Assembly: GCF_000306945.1 (NCBI RefSeq)
Contig: NC_018518.1
Span: 3,348,001 to 3,412,000 of the forward strand
Reading direction: 5' to 3'
Source: Bordetella pertussis 18323
Lineage (GTDB): Bacteria; Pseudomonadota; Gammaproteobacteria; Burkholderiales; Burkholderiaceae_B
DNA length: 64,000 nucleotides
Position numbers and translations under genes: made by a program. This document shows, piece after piece, positions 1 to 8,712 of this stretch (position 1 is its first letter; each line of letters opens with the position of its first letter). A model generated the notes under the pieces. It was not told where the DNA came from and made no database searches. It saw only the letters and a program-made list of their open reading frames with translations.

Positions 1-1211
1 GGATCGGTTCGCGAGGCCGGCTGGCTTTGCCGGGCAACCTCGGCCAACTCGCGCGCCTGCGCAACCTCACGCGCTGTCGCGGCCTGCCGCGCCTTGTCGC
101 GACGCTTGTATTGCGCAAGAGAAGCCTGTCTTTCGCCCTCGAAATAAGCGCAGTTGACGGTGCGGCCGCTCGGCGCGGTGCATTCGTACTCGCCGTCAAA
201 TGCCGACTCGTCGATGCCCGGCACATCGTGAACCACCGTACCGTCGGGCAACGTCAAATCTCCGTTGCCTGCCGGCTGTCCATTGCTCACCTTGCCCGTC
301 CACGTCCTGCCATCGGTCAGGGTCAACTTGCCTGTGTCGGGTTCCGTGCCGGTATAGCCGCCCTGGAAAACACGGCCGTCCGGAAAACGCATGACGCTGC
401 CCTCGGCCAGGCTCCTGCCCTGCCAGCGGCCCGCCACTTGCCGGCCGTCGTCAAATACCGGCACGCCCTCGAAACCGCTTCGCGCACCCGGCAATGCCAG
501 GGCATTTTCGAGGCGAGCCACGCGAGACTGGGCTCGGAAGAGCTCCAGCCTACCCGTACCGCGAGCCTGTCCATCGCCCCTGGGGCCATGCCAGCGCCCC
601 TCCAGACCGCCGTCGAATACCAGACGAAACGGGCTGAAAGTCTGCGCCAGACCCAGATCCCGGGACAGCGCCAAGGACTCGGCAAGACGTTTCAGGGCAT
701 CTTCGCCATGCAGGACTAGAACGTCGTCCATCACGACGCCCAAGTCCACATGGATGACAGTGTACCTTCCGGCCTCGACCGCCACCCACTGGGACAAGCG
801 TGTCTCGCCACGCAAAGACACCCGGACCTGGTATTGATCCGGCTACAAGGTCAGCTTGAGGTGATAGCCCAACCTGGCATCGGACTGCAAAGGGATGAAG
901 CCAGCCGTGGACTTGGCCGCCAACGCCTCGAAACGCCAACCCTCCGTACCCCAGGGGGAATCGGGCAGGACGAAATGCAGGAAACCCGGCGCGAGAGGAT
1001 CCTCGGCGGATTCGTCGGCAGGGCCAGCCGACGAATCCGCCACGGAAGTCCCGGGAGCCGGCGGGGCCTCGACCGCCGCATCGCTTTGAGGCGCCGGCGC
1101 AAAGGCATCGCGCACGCTGGTCGCCATATTGGTCAGCGTTTCGCACCCCGAAAGCGCCAGGCTTGCCAAGGCTACCAGGGCCAACCGCCGCGCGGCATGG
1201 ATGATATTCAT
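1..1211 (-). pseudogene. PEGA/MORN-repeat lipoprotein gene with internal amber stop (5' part complete, 3' end off the window)
   Basis: ATG at 1211 overlaps the TGA of the upstream reading frame (ATGA). The product begins with a signal peptide ending in a lipobox (LALSGC), so an outer-membrane or periplasmic lipoprotein is likely. A TAG at 845-843 ends the frame after 122 residues. The same frame then stays open to base 1, with no good start codon near the stop. The stop falls inside what reads as one PEGA-like beta domain (LKLTL, stop, PDQYQVRVSL ... VAVEAGRYTVIHVDL). Downstream are MORN-like units (MRFPDGRVFQGGY, LTLTDGRTWTGKV, GDLTLPDGTV) and then a charged Ala/Arg-rich stretch. I infer a nonsense change of one ancestral gene, perhaps CAG or GAG to TAG. 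The alternative is a short lipoprotein followed by a separate gene starting at an internal Met. Function unknown. Confidence 0.65.
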
Positions 1212-1456
1212 TCGACACACTGCGGCGAACCGCAGCCCTGTGCGCATTGCCGCGCGACTTGTTCAAACTCGCCCACCAGATTGCAAGCGTAGACGCGCGC
1301 CATTTCCTGCTTGGCCGCGAGGCAGGAAGCGCTTTTGTATGGAATGGGCACCGTGCTGGAATGCCCCGCCGGGCAGGTGACACGGTATTGCTGGGTGCGT
1401 TCGGCGCCGCCGCGGGCGGGCGTATTGCCGGCGGACGCAATCGCGGCTCCGTCTAG
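1208..1456 (-). pseudogene. 3' fragment of an unknown Cys-rich protein gene cut off by IS481-1
   Basis: The minus-strand frame leaves the IS481-1 target site at 1453-1456 as CTA GAC GGA and runs about 80 codons to a TGA at 1208-1210. The visible residues look like real protein and are Cys-rich (YRVTCPAGHSST, YACNLVGEFEQ, CAQGCGSPQCVE). It has no start of its own: the 5' end would lie beyond the IS. The stop overlaps the next lipoprotein's ATG, so the two were co-transcribed. The frame does not continue the lipoprotein frame on the other side of the IS (off by one base), so a second lesion or a separate short gene is needed. Function not recognised. Confidence 0.55.
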
Positions 1457-2403
1457 CTGTGAACTGTCAATAGGTTGTATTCGTCCAGGTTGAGTCTGGA
1501 GATGGGTACAGCGCGCCCGATGCCTTGGTGGGGTCGATGCCAGTTGTAGTGGTGTAGCCAGGATTTCATGGCATCGGCTCGGTGTTGGGAGTTCTGGTAG
1601 GTGTGAGCGTAAGCCCACTCACGCAAGGCCGACTGGATGAAGCGTTCGGCCTTGCCATTGGTCTGTGGGCGGTAAGGTCGGGTAAAGCGGTGCTTGATGC
1701 CCAGCTCATGGCACAGCGCGGCGAAGGCGCGGCTGCGAAAGGCCGAGCCATTGTCGGTGAGCAAGCGCTGGATGGTCACGCCCAGGCGCTGGTAGTAGGC
1801 CACTGCGTCCTTGAGGAACTGGACGGCGCTGGGGAAGCGCTCGTCGGGGTGGATGTCGGTGAAGGCCACGCGGGCGTGGTCATCGATGGCCACGAAGACG
1901 AAGTCCCAGCCGGCCCCCTCAACGGTATCGCGTCGGTTGCCCGTGACCCGGTGGCCAGGGCGCTGGATACGTCCCAGCTTCTTGATGTCGATGTGCAGCA
2001 GATCGCCGGGGGCCTGATGCTCGTAGCGCACCACCGGCTCGGCCGGCTCCAGGTCGGCCAGGTGCGACAGACCGGCGCGGGCCAGGACGCGGCTGACGGT
2101 GCTGGCTGACACGCCCAGCGCCTGGGCGATGCGCGCTTGGGTCAGCCGCTTGCGGCGCAGCTCCACGATAGCCAGCGCCTTGGCCGGCGCAATCGCTCGG
2201 GGCGAGACCGTCGGGCGCGAGGACGCATCGGCCAAGCCCGCCTGGCCCTGAGCCAGGAAGCGGCCCAGCCATTTGCGCACAGTCGGCGCGGTGACCCCAT
2301 AGGCGCGGGCCGCTTCAGGCACACAAACTTGATGGGCGATCAATTGCTGGACCATTTCGAGTCGACGTAGGAAGGTCAATCGGGCATGCTTATGGGTGTT
2401 CAT
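1453..2403 (-). CDS. IS481 transposase (copy 1)
   Basis: 316-residue DDE transposase. Two helix-turn-helix regions (about residues 30-50 and 88-107) precede an integrase core with catalytic D139, D217 and E253 (D-X35-E). The last codon and the TAG stop come from the target site (GCTAG), not from the element, which ends in GTT CAC A. The sequence equals the window consensus, so it is predicted to be active. Confidence 0.95.
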   Translation of the reverse strand: MNTHKHARLTFLRRLEMVQQLIAHQVCVPEAARAYGVTAPTVRKWLGRFLAQGQAGLADASSRPTVSPRAIAPAKALAIVELRRKRLTQARIAQALGVSASTVSRVLARAGLSHLADLEPAEPVVRYEHQAPGDLLHIDIKKLGRIQRPGHRVTGNRRDTVEGAGWDFVFVAIDDHARVAFTDIHPDERFPSAVQFLKDAVAYYQRLGVTIQRLLTDNGSAFRSRAFAALCHELGIKHRFTRPYRPQTNGKAERFIQSALREWAYAHTYQNSQHRADAMKSWLHHYNWHRPHQGIGRAVPISRLNLDEYNLLTVHS

Positions 2404-2500
2404 CCGGCCGGGCTCCTTGAGTGAACTGGGGGATCGGCGATTTCCAGTTTCTCAAATCCGGTTCGGATGAACCATGCATACAACCTATTGAATCTTCACA
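1458..2500 (-). mobile_element. IS481: IS481 copy 1
   Basis: A 1,043-bp element with imperfect terminal inverted repeats (TGTGAACTGTCAATAGG on the left, TGTGAAGATTCAATAGG on the right), carrying one transposase on the minus strand. The flanking six bases are TCTAGC on both sides, a perfect duplication of the known NCTAGN target, so this is a simple insertion. The 5' leader carries the GATC variant in front of the CCC run. It separates the 3436-type lipoprotein from the fragment at 1208-1456. Confidence 0.97.
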
Positions 2501-2501
2501 T

Positions 2502-3430
2502 CTAGCGTGCTGGGCGCGTATGCGCCTCGACCACTTCGCGCAATGGCGGCGCGCCTGTGTTTGGCCGTCGGTCATCACGTCTTGGAACAAGGCCGCGCCG
2601 ATCTGGGCGACATCCGCCCCGGGAATATCGGCCGACGACAAAATCAAGCCACCCAGGCCCAGCGCCAGCAAGGCCCCGAATCCGTCGCCGCCGCCAGAGG
2701 CCTCGGCTTGCCGCCGCTGGCGCTCCGACTCGCGGAAAGACGCCACCTGATCGGCGTAGCGCTGCTCCATTTGGGCAAGATAGGCAGGCGTGGCCCTGGT
2801 GAATTTCAACGCGTGATTGCCATTGCCAAAATTCGCCACGTAAATGCCAGGTTCCCGCACGCCATCGTGACGGACAAAGGTGCCAATCATCACGTAAGAC
2901 CCCGTGCGAATGGCCGGGTCGGTCAATTCCAATTCCTGGTCAAGCTTGCTGGGCGCCTGCAGGAACATGTTGAAATCACCCTGGTACTGCCCATTGAATC
3001 CAGCCGGCGCCTGGTTCAAGCCCGATGCAGGACCGAGGTAGGTGGATGCCGGCGAGGAATGATACGTACCTTTGTGATAGGTGAGCGCCAGTTTATGGGT
3101 GTATGCATCGCGCACCAGGCTCATTTGCCCGTCAAAGCGATCAAAGTCGCCGCGAACGCGCACCCCCTCGAACAGCGATGTATCCCCTGAGCGCATGCGG
3201 TACGCCAGCATTTCATCGGCAACGGTTTCCAGCGCTGCGTTGTTTGCCTTCTCTTGCGTGAACTGCTGATGGAAGGCAGCGAGGCGAGCATTGTCGTCCG
3301 CCTCAATCTTGGCTCGTTCCGCGGGCGCATAACCCGCGTAAGGGTCGTGGTCCCCCATGCAACCAGCCAATACGCCGCACGCCAGCAGGATCAGTCCCGC
3401 GCTAATTTTGTTTTTACATTGCATCGTCAT
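2502..3430 (-). pseudogene. Lipoprotein gene of unknown function truncated by IS481-1
   Basis: Start ATG at 3430 (MTMQCKNK), preceded by GAGG; a second ATG at 3424 is possible. The signal peptide ends in a lipobox (LLACGVLAGC), so the product is a predicted lipoprotein of about 300 residues before the IS. No domain recognised. Near the C terminus is a hydrophobic glycine-rich patch (FGALLALGLGGLILSS), possibly membrane-inserted. The reading frame enters IS481-1 and ends at 2390, adding about 38 element-encoded residues. It follows the gene at 3439 by 8 bp, suggesting an operon running 4268 to 1. The true C terminus is unclear because the frame beyond the IS does not match. Confidence 0.6.
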
Positions 3431-3438
3431 CCCGTGCC

Positions 3439-4268
3439 TCAAAGGTCGGCGCATTCGGTCGCATGGATTTGCACGGCATGTTGGTAGCACACGCTATTCC
3501 CGCGTGGCTTGAGGTATTCGTACCAACCATGCAAGACGTATTGCCCGTCCATTTTTCTGGCCCGAAAGCGCCTGACGGGCTCGCCATCCTCATAAATCGT
3601 GACGACTCTGCGCGATGCGTCAGGGTATGCGGCCACCGTGATCGTGGTTTTGAGAGGCTGTGCCAGCCAGTCCGGAGAAAAGAAATCGACCGTCCCGCCA
3701 ACGGGCGTTCCGGCCAGCTCCGGCGCGCCGCCGCCTCCGTAGCTTTGGTAGTAGACGGAATACATGGGTTTGCCGGCGTCACGGCCTGCCGCTCGCATCT
3801 CCATGACCTCCCCGGAAAACAGGCGACGATAGTGCTTGTGCCATGCGCGCCCGAATTCCTTGTGCTCACCGACGGGCATGCCCCCGGCGTAAACCCCCAC
3901 GCGGCGCTCCTGCGACAGAATGTCGTCATGGTCGTCGCCCGTGGTCTTCTTGCGTTTGTGCGTGACCAGTATGTAATCCACCGGCCCTTCGAACTTGAAA
4001 TCCTCCGCGCTCGATCCCTGGCTGGGGCAAGCGCCCGAGACGACATTCAAGGCTTATACCAGCGGTGGCGCCTCTTCCGGCGACCCGTTGGCGCGCAAGC
4101 GCCTGTTAACCGCTTCCAACGGGTAAGAAACCGGGCACGAAACACCCTGCTCCGGAGCGAACAGGGCTTCGCCTTGCGTCAGCAGATGGTTGATGTCCCG
4201 CAAGGCACGGGCTTGCAGCGCAGCGGCAGGATCGGGAACCGGCCCCAGCGAACGCAGTTGGCCGCTAG
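3439..4268 (-). pseudogene. Unknown gene, 5'-truncated at IS481-2 and interrupted by an ochre stop
   Basis: From the IS481-2 target site (4268) a frame of 71 codons (SGQLRSLGPVPD ... EEAPPLV) ends at TAA 4056-4054. The same frame continues immediately (ALNVVSGACPSQ) for 203 residues to 3439. The downstream part could only start at TTG 4050, with no convincing ribosome site, so I infer one ancestral gene with a CAA-to-TAA type change. The lower part has a charged, possibly enzyme-like composition (DYILVTHKRKKTT, HKEFGRAWHKHYRR, DGQYVLHGWYEYLK). No family recognised. Its 5' end is missing because the IS481-2 flanks belong to different loci. Confidence 0.5.
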
Positions 4269-4269
4269 C

Positions 4270-5312
4270 TGTGAAGATTCAATAGGTTGTATGCATGGTT
4301 CATCCGAACCGGATTTGAGAAACTGGAAATCGCCAACTCCCCAGTTCACTCAAGGAGCCCGGCCGGATGAACACCCATAAGCATGCCCGATTGACCTTCC
4401 TACGTCGACTCGAAATGGTCCAGCAATTGATCGCCCATCAAGTTTGTGTGCCTGAAGCGGCCCGCGCCTATGGGGTCACCGCGCCGACTGTGCGCAAATG
4501 GCTGGGCCGCTTCCTGGCTCAGGGCCAGGCGGGCTTGGCCGATGCGTCCTCGCGCCCGACGGTCTCGCCCCGAGCGATTGCGCCGGCCAAGGCGCTGGCT
4601 ATCGTGGAGCTGCGCCGCAAGCGGCTGACCCAAGCGCGCATCGCCCAGGCGCTGGGCGTGTCAGCCAGCACCGTCAGCCGCGTCCTGGCCCGCGCCGGTC
4701 TGTCGCACCTGGCCGACCTGGAGCCGGCCGAGCCGGTGGTGCGCTACGAGCATCAGGCCCCCGGCGATCTGCTGCACATCGACATCAAGAAGCTGGGACG
4801 TATCCAGCGCCCTGGCCACCGGGTCACGGGCAACCGACGCGATACCGTTGAGGGGGCCGGCTGGGACTTCGTCTTCGTGGCCATCGATGACCACGCCCGC
4901 GTGGCCTTCACCGACATCCACCCCGACGAGCGCTTCCCCAGCGCCGTCCAGTTCCTCAAGGACGCAGTGGCCTACTACCAGCGCCTGGGCGTGACCATCC
5001 AGCGCTTGCTCACCGACAATGGCTCGGCCTTTCGCAGCCGCGCCTTCGCCGCGCTGTGCCATGAGCTGGGCATCAAGCACCGCTTTACCCGACCTTACCG
5101 CCCACAGACCAATGGCAAGGCCGAACGCTTCATCCAGTCGGCCTTGCGTGAGTGGGCTTACGCTCACACCTACCAGAACTCCCAACACCGAGCCGATGCC
5201 ATGAAATCCTGGCTACACCACTACAACTGGCATCGACCCCACCAAGGCATCGGGCGCGCTGTACCCATCTCCAGACTCAACCTGGACGAATACAACCTAT
5301 TGACAGTTCACA
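4270..5312 (+). mobile_element. IS481: IS481 copy 2 (recombinant junction)
   Basis: Full 1,043-bp copy, transposase on the plus strand, leader variant AACTCC. The left flank is GCTAGC and the right flank CCTAGT. The outer bases do not match, so the two sides were not one target. The right flank matches the right flank of copy 6 exactly (ACTAGG when read in the same sense). The left flank matches the right flank of copy 4. I read this as an inversion breakpoint. Confidence 0.95.
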
Positions 5313-5317
5313 CCTAG
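4367..5317 (+). CDS. IS481 transposase (copy 2)
   Basis: 316-residue DDE transposase identical to the window consensus, with D139, D217 and E253 present. The start follows an AAGGAG site 11 bp upstream of the ATG. The C-terminal codon ACC and the stop TAG are supplied by the CCTAG flank. The same CTAG provides the TAG stop of the minus-strand ABC ATPase gene on the other strand. Confidence 0.95.
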   Translation: MNTHKHARLTFLRRLEMVQQLIAHQVCVPEAARAYGVTAPTVRKWLGRFLAQGQAGLADASSRPTVSPRAIAPAKALAIVELRRKRLTQARIAQALGVSASTVSRVLARAGLSHLADLEPAEPVVRYEHQAPGDLLHIDIKKLGRIQRPGHRVTGNRRDTVEGAGWDFVFVAIDDHARVAFTDIHPDERFPSAVQFLKDAVAYYQRLGVTIQRLLTDNGSAFRSRAFAALCHELGIKHRFTRPYRPQTNGKAERFIQSALREWAYAHTYQNSQHRADAMKSWLHHYNWHRPHQGIGRAVPISRLNLDEYNLLTVHT

Positions 5318-6102
5318 TGCGCCACGTTGGAGAACAGCGAGCGCAGCTCGGCGCACAGCTGGGCGAACTTCGGGCTGGCAAGCGTTTCCTCGGTCCGCGG
5401 GAAAGGCAGGTCGATGTCGATCTCGCGCAGCACCCTGGCCGGCCTGGGTCCCAGCACCACCACCTTGCTCGATAGGAACACCGCCTCGGGAATGGAGTGG
5501 GTGATGAACATGACCGACTTGCGGGTCTCGCTCCAGATGCGCTGCAGCTCCACCATCATGGTCTCGCGCGTCATCGCGTCGAGCGCGGCGAACGGCTCGT
5601 CCATCAGCAGCAGGCTGGGGTCGTGAATCAGGCCGCGCGCGATGCCCACCCGCTGCTGCATGCCGCCGGAGAGTTCGTGCGGATAGTGCTGCTCGAACTT
5701 CTCCAGCCCCATGGTCTTGAGCAGGGCATGCGCGCGCGCGGTGCCCGCCGCGATGTCCATGCCCATGGTGCGGATCGGCAGCAGCACATTGTCCAGCACG
5801 TTCTGCCAGGGCAGCAGGGTGGCGTGCTGGAACACGATGCCGACGTCGCGCCGCGGGCCGTCGATGGCCTGCCCGCGCAGCTCGGCCACGCCGGCCGAGG
5901 GCTTGAGCAGGCCGGCGGCCACCTTGAGCAGGGTGGACTTGCCGCAGCCCGAGGGGCCCAGTATGGACAGGAATTCGCCTTCGGCGACCGTGGTGCTGAA
6001 TCCCTCGAGCGCCGTGGTCGGGCCGCGCGAGGACCGGTAGGTCACCTCCAGGCCCTGGACGCGGAAGACCGGTGCGCTGCCATTGTGTTGTGCCTGATTC
6101 AC
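5314..6102 (-). CDS. ABC transporter ATP-binding protein, NitT/TauT (SsuB/TauB) type
   Basis: 262-residue cytoplasmic ATPase. Walker A GPSGCGKST is at about residues 49-57, the Q-loop region FQHATLLPW at 91-99, the signature LSGGMQQR at 144-151, Walker B LLLMDEP at 164-170 and the H-loop TH at 201-202. I chose the GTG at 6102 because AGGAG lies 8 bp upstream and it follows the binding-protein stop by 11 bp. The stop TAG is the CTAG target of IS481-2. The expected permease is absent next door: the best candidate is 27683-28465, whose IS481 flank matches this one. The importer would take up an organic anion of the aliphatic sulfonate, nitrate or pyrimidine-precursor class; the substrate cannot be read from the sequence. 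Confidence 0.9.
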   Translation of the reverse strand: MNQAQHNGSAPVFRVQGLEVTYRSSRGPTTALEGFSTTVAEGEFLSILGPSGCGKSTLLKVAAGLLKPSAGVAELRGQAIDGPRRDVGIVFQHATLLPWQNVLDNVLLPIRTMGMDIAAGTARAHALLKTMGLEKFEQHYPHELSGGMQQRVGIARGLIHDPSLLLMDEPFAALDAMTRETMMVELQRIWSETRKSVMFITHSIPEAVFLSSKVVVLGPRPARVLREIDIDLPFPRTEETLASPKFAQLCAELRSLFSNVAH

Positions 6103-6113
6103 GCTGCCGGCTC

Positions 6114-7191
6114 CTAGTCCTTGAACGCCTTGGCCTGCGCCTGCACGGCAGCCGTGTCGAAGTCGGAGAACTTGTCCACGAACGCATTCGTATAGACGCT
6201 GTCCAGGTCCACGTCGAGCGTTTCGAGCTGCCCGCCTTCGTGCAGGGCGGCGGCGAAGTCGCGCCAGGTATCCGGGTTGTACTGCCCCCACTGGCGCGGC
6301 TTGCCTTCCGGGAACACCAGCATCTTGTTGAAGCGCGCCGAGAACACCTTGACGCTGTCGGCCAGCACCTTGGCGTCGTCGCCGGCCGGCTTGGTGTTGG
6401 GGTACTCCTTCCAGAACAGCCGCACGCAGGCCTCGCGGTTGGTCTCGCAGAACACGGTGGCCTTGGCCATGGCCCGGCCGAATCCGGCCAGCACCTCGGG
6501 CTTGTCGCGGATCATGTCCTCGTGCGCCACCATGCCGTTGCTGAACAGCGCCTCGTAGCGCGGCAACTGCGGCAGGCGCCGGATGGCGGTGCCCTGCGTC
6601 TCCAGCGTGGCGTGCTGCGAATCGAACAGGTTGAGCGCGTCGATCTGCTTGTTCTGCAGCGCCAGGAAGGCGGCGCTGCCGATGCCCACCGGCACCATGC
6701 TCGCGTCGATGCCCAGTTCCTTGAACTCGGCCTTGGTGATGGGCACGTTGCCGAAGGTCATCGCGCCCACGCCGACCTTGCGGCCGTCGAGGTCCTTGAG
6801 CGACTTCAGGGGCGAATCCGCCAGCACGGCGAACTCCCACCCCGAGGCGCGGGTGGCGTTGTAGAAGAACTTCAGCGGCAGCTTGTCCTTGCCCGGCGCG
6901 CGCGAAATGATCAGCGTGTCCGGGTTGGGGTAGCCGATGTCCACCCGCTTGGCGAGCATCTGCGGGATCAGGGTGCCGGTGCCCTTGAAGCCCATCAGCT
7001 CCACATCCAAGCCCCTCTTCCTTGAAGTAGCCGAGCTGCTTGGCGGCGACCATGGGCGCCTGGGACAGCGTCATGTCGGTGACGTTGCCGTATCTCAGCT
7101 TGGTCAGTTCGGCATGCGCCGGGGAGTACAACACCGTGGACATCACAATGGCGCAGGCGGCCCGCGCAAGGTTACTCGGTACAAGCAGCAT
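6114..7191 (-). pseudogene. ABC transporter substrate-binding protein (NMT1/TauA-like), frameshifted
   Basis: The N terminus from ATG 7191 carries a signal sequence (VLYSPAHA) and a typical opening (LTKLRYGNVTDMTLSQAPMV). After KEEGL the frame is lost at a run of four C on the plus strand (7012-7015). With three, the reading continues as LDVELMGFKGTGTLIPQM and stays open to the TAG at 6114, giving a normal length of about 358 residues. The lost frame happens to run into the ATPase frame, creating a 625-codon ORF (5314-7191) that is an artefact, not a fusion protein. An internal ATG at 7010 could only make a form without a signal peptide. Periplasmic ligand capture is predicted to be lost. Confidence 0.85.
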
Positions 7192-7227
7192 GTTCGGCTC
7201 CTTCAGGTTCGGTCGGTTTGCGGAAAT

Positions 7228-7662
7228 TCAGCCCGTGATCGGCACATAGGTGCCGCGCCCGATGGCCACCAGCTTGCCGGCCGGGCACAGGATGTCGATA
7301 TCGACCACCGCGGCCGACTTGCCGGCCTTGCGGACCACGGCCACGCCGTCCACGTAGTCGCCCACGGCGGGACGCAGGTAGTCGATGCGCAGGTTCATGG
7401 TCGGCACGCCGCCGCCCACCAGCATGCCGATGGCGAAGTCGCCGACCACGTCGATCAGCGCCGCCAGCGCGCCGCCGTGGAACTGCTTGGTGCCGGGAGC
7501 GCCGCGCTCGTAGGTGTCCTGCAGCGGCATGCGCACGGAGAAGCGCGAGCCGGCATGGTCGATGTCGAGGATCTCCAGGTTCATCGCGCTGATGAACCGG
7601 GAACGGGCGAAGATGGCCTCGATGTCGGCCTTCTCCAGTTTGCGTGCGGCTTGCTGACTCAT
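7228..7662 (-). CDS. PaaI-type hotdog-fold acyl-CoA thioesterase
   Basis: 144 residues, the usual length for the family. The motif FHGGALAALIDVVGDFA (about residues 61-77) is the characteristic HGG...D active-site region of PaaI/YbgC-like thioesterases. It hydrolyses an acyl- or aryl-CoA in the cytoplasm. The start ATG overlaps the stop of the upstream oxidoreductase (ATGA), so the two are translationally coupled. With the ABC genes downstream, this suggests one catabolic operon reading 8669 to 5314. Substrate unknown. Confidence 0.85.
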   Translation of the reverse strand: MSQQAARKLEKADIEAIFARSRFISAMNLEILDIDHAGSRFSVRMPLQDTYERGAPGTKQFHGGALAALIDVVGDFAIGMLVGGGVPTMNLRIDYLRPAVGDYVDGVAVVRKAGKSAAVVDIDILCPAGKLVAIGRGTYVPITG

Positions 7663-8669
7663 GGTTTCACCAGGATTTTGCCGAAGACCTGGCGGTCTTC
7701 GAGTTGACGGAACGCGTCGTTGATATCGGCCAGTCCGTAGGTGCGGTCGACGATGGGTTGCAGCTTGCCGGCGCGCACCTGTTCGAGCAGGGCGATCAGT
7801 TCGTCGCGGGTCCAGCCGTTCGAGCCCAGGATCTGCAGCTCGTAGCTCCAGATGAAGCGCAGGTCTTCCTTGGGGTCGTAGCCGGCGGTGGCGCCGCAGG
7901 TCAGCACGCGGCCGTTGCGGTGCAGCGTGCGCAGCGACTTGACCCAGGTGTCGCCGCCGGTGAAGTTGACCACCACGTCCACGCCGTTCTCGTAGAGGCG
8001 GCGGTGCGGCTTGCCGAACTTGGCGAAGATCGCCTTCATGAAGTCTTCCTGCTTGTAGTCGATCACGTGATCGGCTCCCAGCTCGGTCAGGCGCGCCAGC
8101 TTCTCGGGGCTGGAGGCCGCCGCGACGACCTCGGCGCCGGCCATCTTGGCCAGCTGCACGCAGCAGGTGCCGACCCCGCCGGAGGCTCCCAGGATGAGCA
8201 CGCGTTCGCCGGACTGGATCTTGCCGATGGTCTGCATCATGCGCCAGGCGGTGCCGTAGGCCACCGGCAGGCAGACGGCGGTCTCGAAGCTGACGTCGTC
8301 GGGCAGGCGCACCAGGTGGTGATCGGGCACCGCGCAGTACTCAGCCAGCCCGCCGTGGCGCGCTTCGCCGATGACGCCGCCGAAGGTCTTGCGGTCCGAG
8401 GGGTCGACCAGCACGCGGTCGCCGACCTTCCAGTCCTTGACGTCCGCGCCGACCTCGACGACTTCGCCGGCGAAGTCCAGGCCCATGATGATGGGCATGG
8501 GCACCGTGATGCCGGGCATGCCGTTGCGGGTGAACACGTCGTGGTAGTTCAGCGTGGCCGCGCCGACCTTGAGGATGACCTCGTCGGGCTTGGCGACCGG
8601 GTCGGGGAAGGCGGTCTCGTACTTGATGCTGCCGGGACCACCGTGTTCGTAAATGACTGCTGCTCTCAT
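7659..8669 (-). CDS. Zinc-type/quinone-reductase-like medium-chain dehydrogenase (MDR superfamily)
   Basis: 336 residues. The N-terminal GroES-like domain contains a GLDFAGEVVEVGADV segment. The Rossmann nucleotide motif GASGGVGTCCVQLAKMAG lies around residue 160. The NAD(P)H-dependent cytoplasmic oxidoreductase would act on an alcohol, aldehyde or enone. The full set of structural-zinc cysteines is not obvious, which favours the quinone oxidoreductase or crotonyl-CoA reductase-like branch. The gene overlaps the thioesterase by 4 bp, pointing to joint work on an acyl-CoA intermediate. Confidence 0.85.
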   Translation of the reverse strand: MRAAVIYEHGGPGSIKYETAFPDPVAKPDEVILKVGAATLNYHDVFTRNGMPGITVPMPIIMGLDFAGEVVEVGADVKDWKVGDRVLVDPSDRKTFGGVIGEARHGGLAEYCAVPDHHLVRLPDDVSFETAVCLPVAYGTAWRMMQTIGKIQSGERVLILGASGGVGTCCVQLAKMAGAEVVAAASSPEKLARLTELGADHVIDYKQEDFMKAIFAKFGKPHRRLYENGVDVVVNFTGGDTWVKSLRTLHRNGRVLTCGATAGYDPKEDLRFIWSYELQILGSNGWTRDELIALLEQVRAGKLQPIVDRTYGLADINDAFRQLEDRQVFGKILVKP

Positions 8670-8712
8670 TGCTTTTCCTGTCAGGAAGGGGTTATTGGGT
8701 GTTATTGGAAGG

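Noticed and set aside
27..719. Plus-strand ORF of 230 residues at the left edge
   Set aside because: Antisense to the PEGA/MORN frame, which has recognisable repeats; this strand has none.
5314..7191. A single 625-residue binding protein-ATPase fusion
   Set aside because: The middle part is the binding-protein gene in the wrong frame; the correct frame is open from 7010 to 6114 with family-like sequence. The ATPase has its own GTG start and ribosome site.
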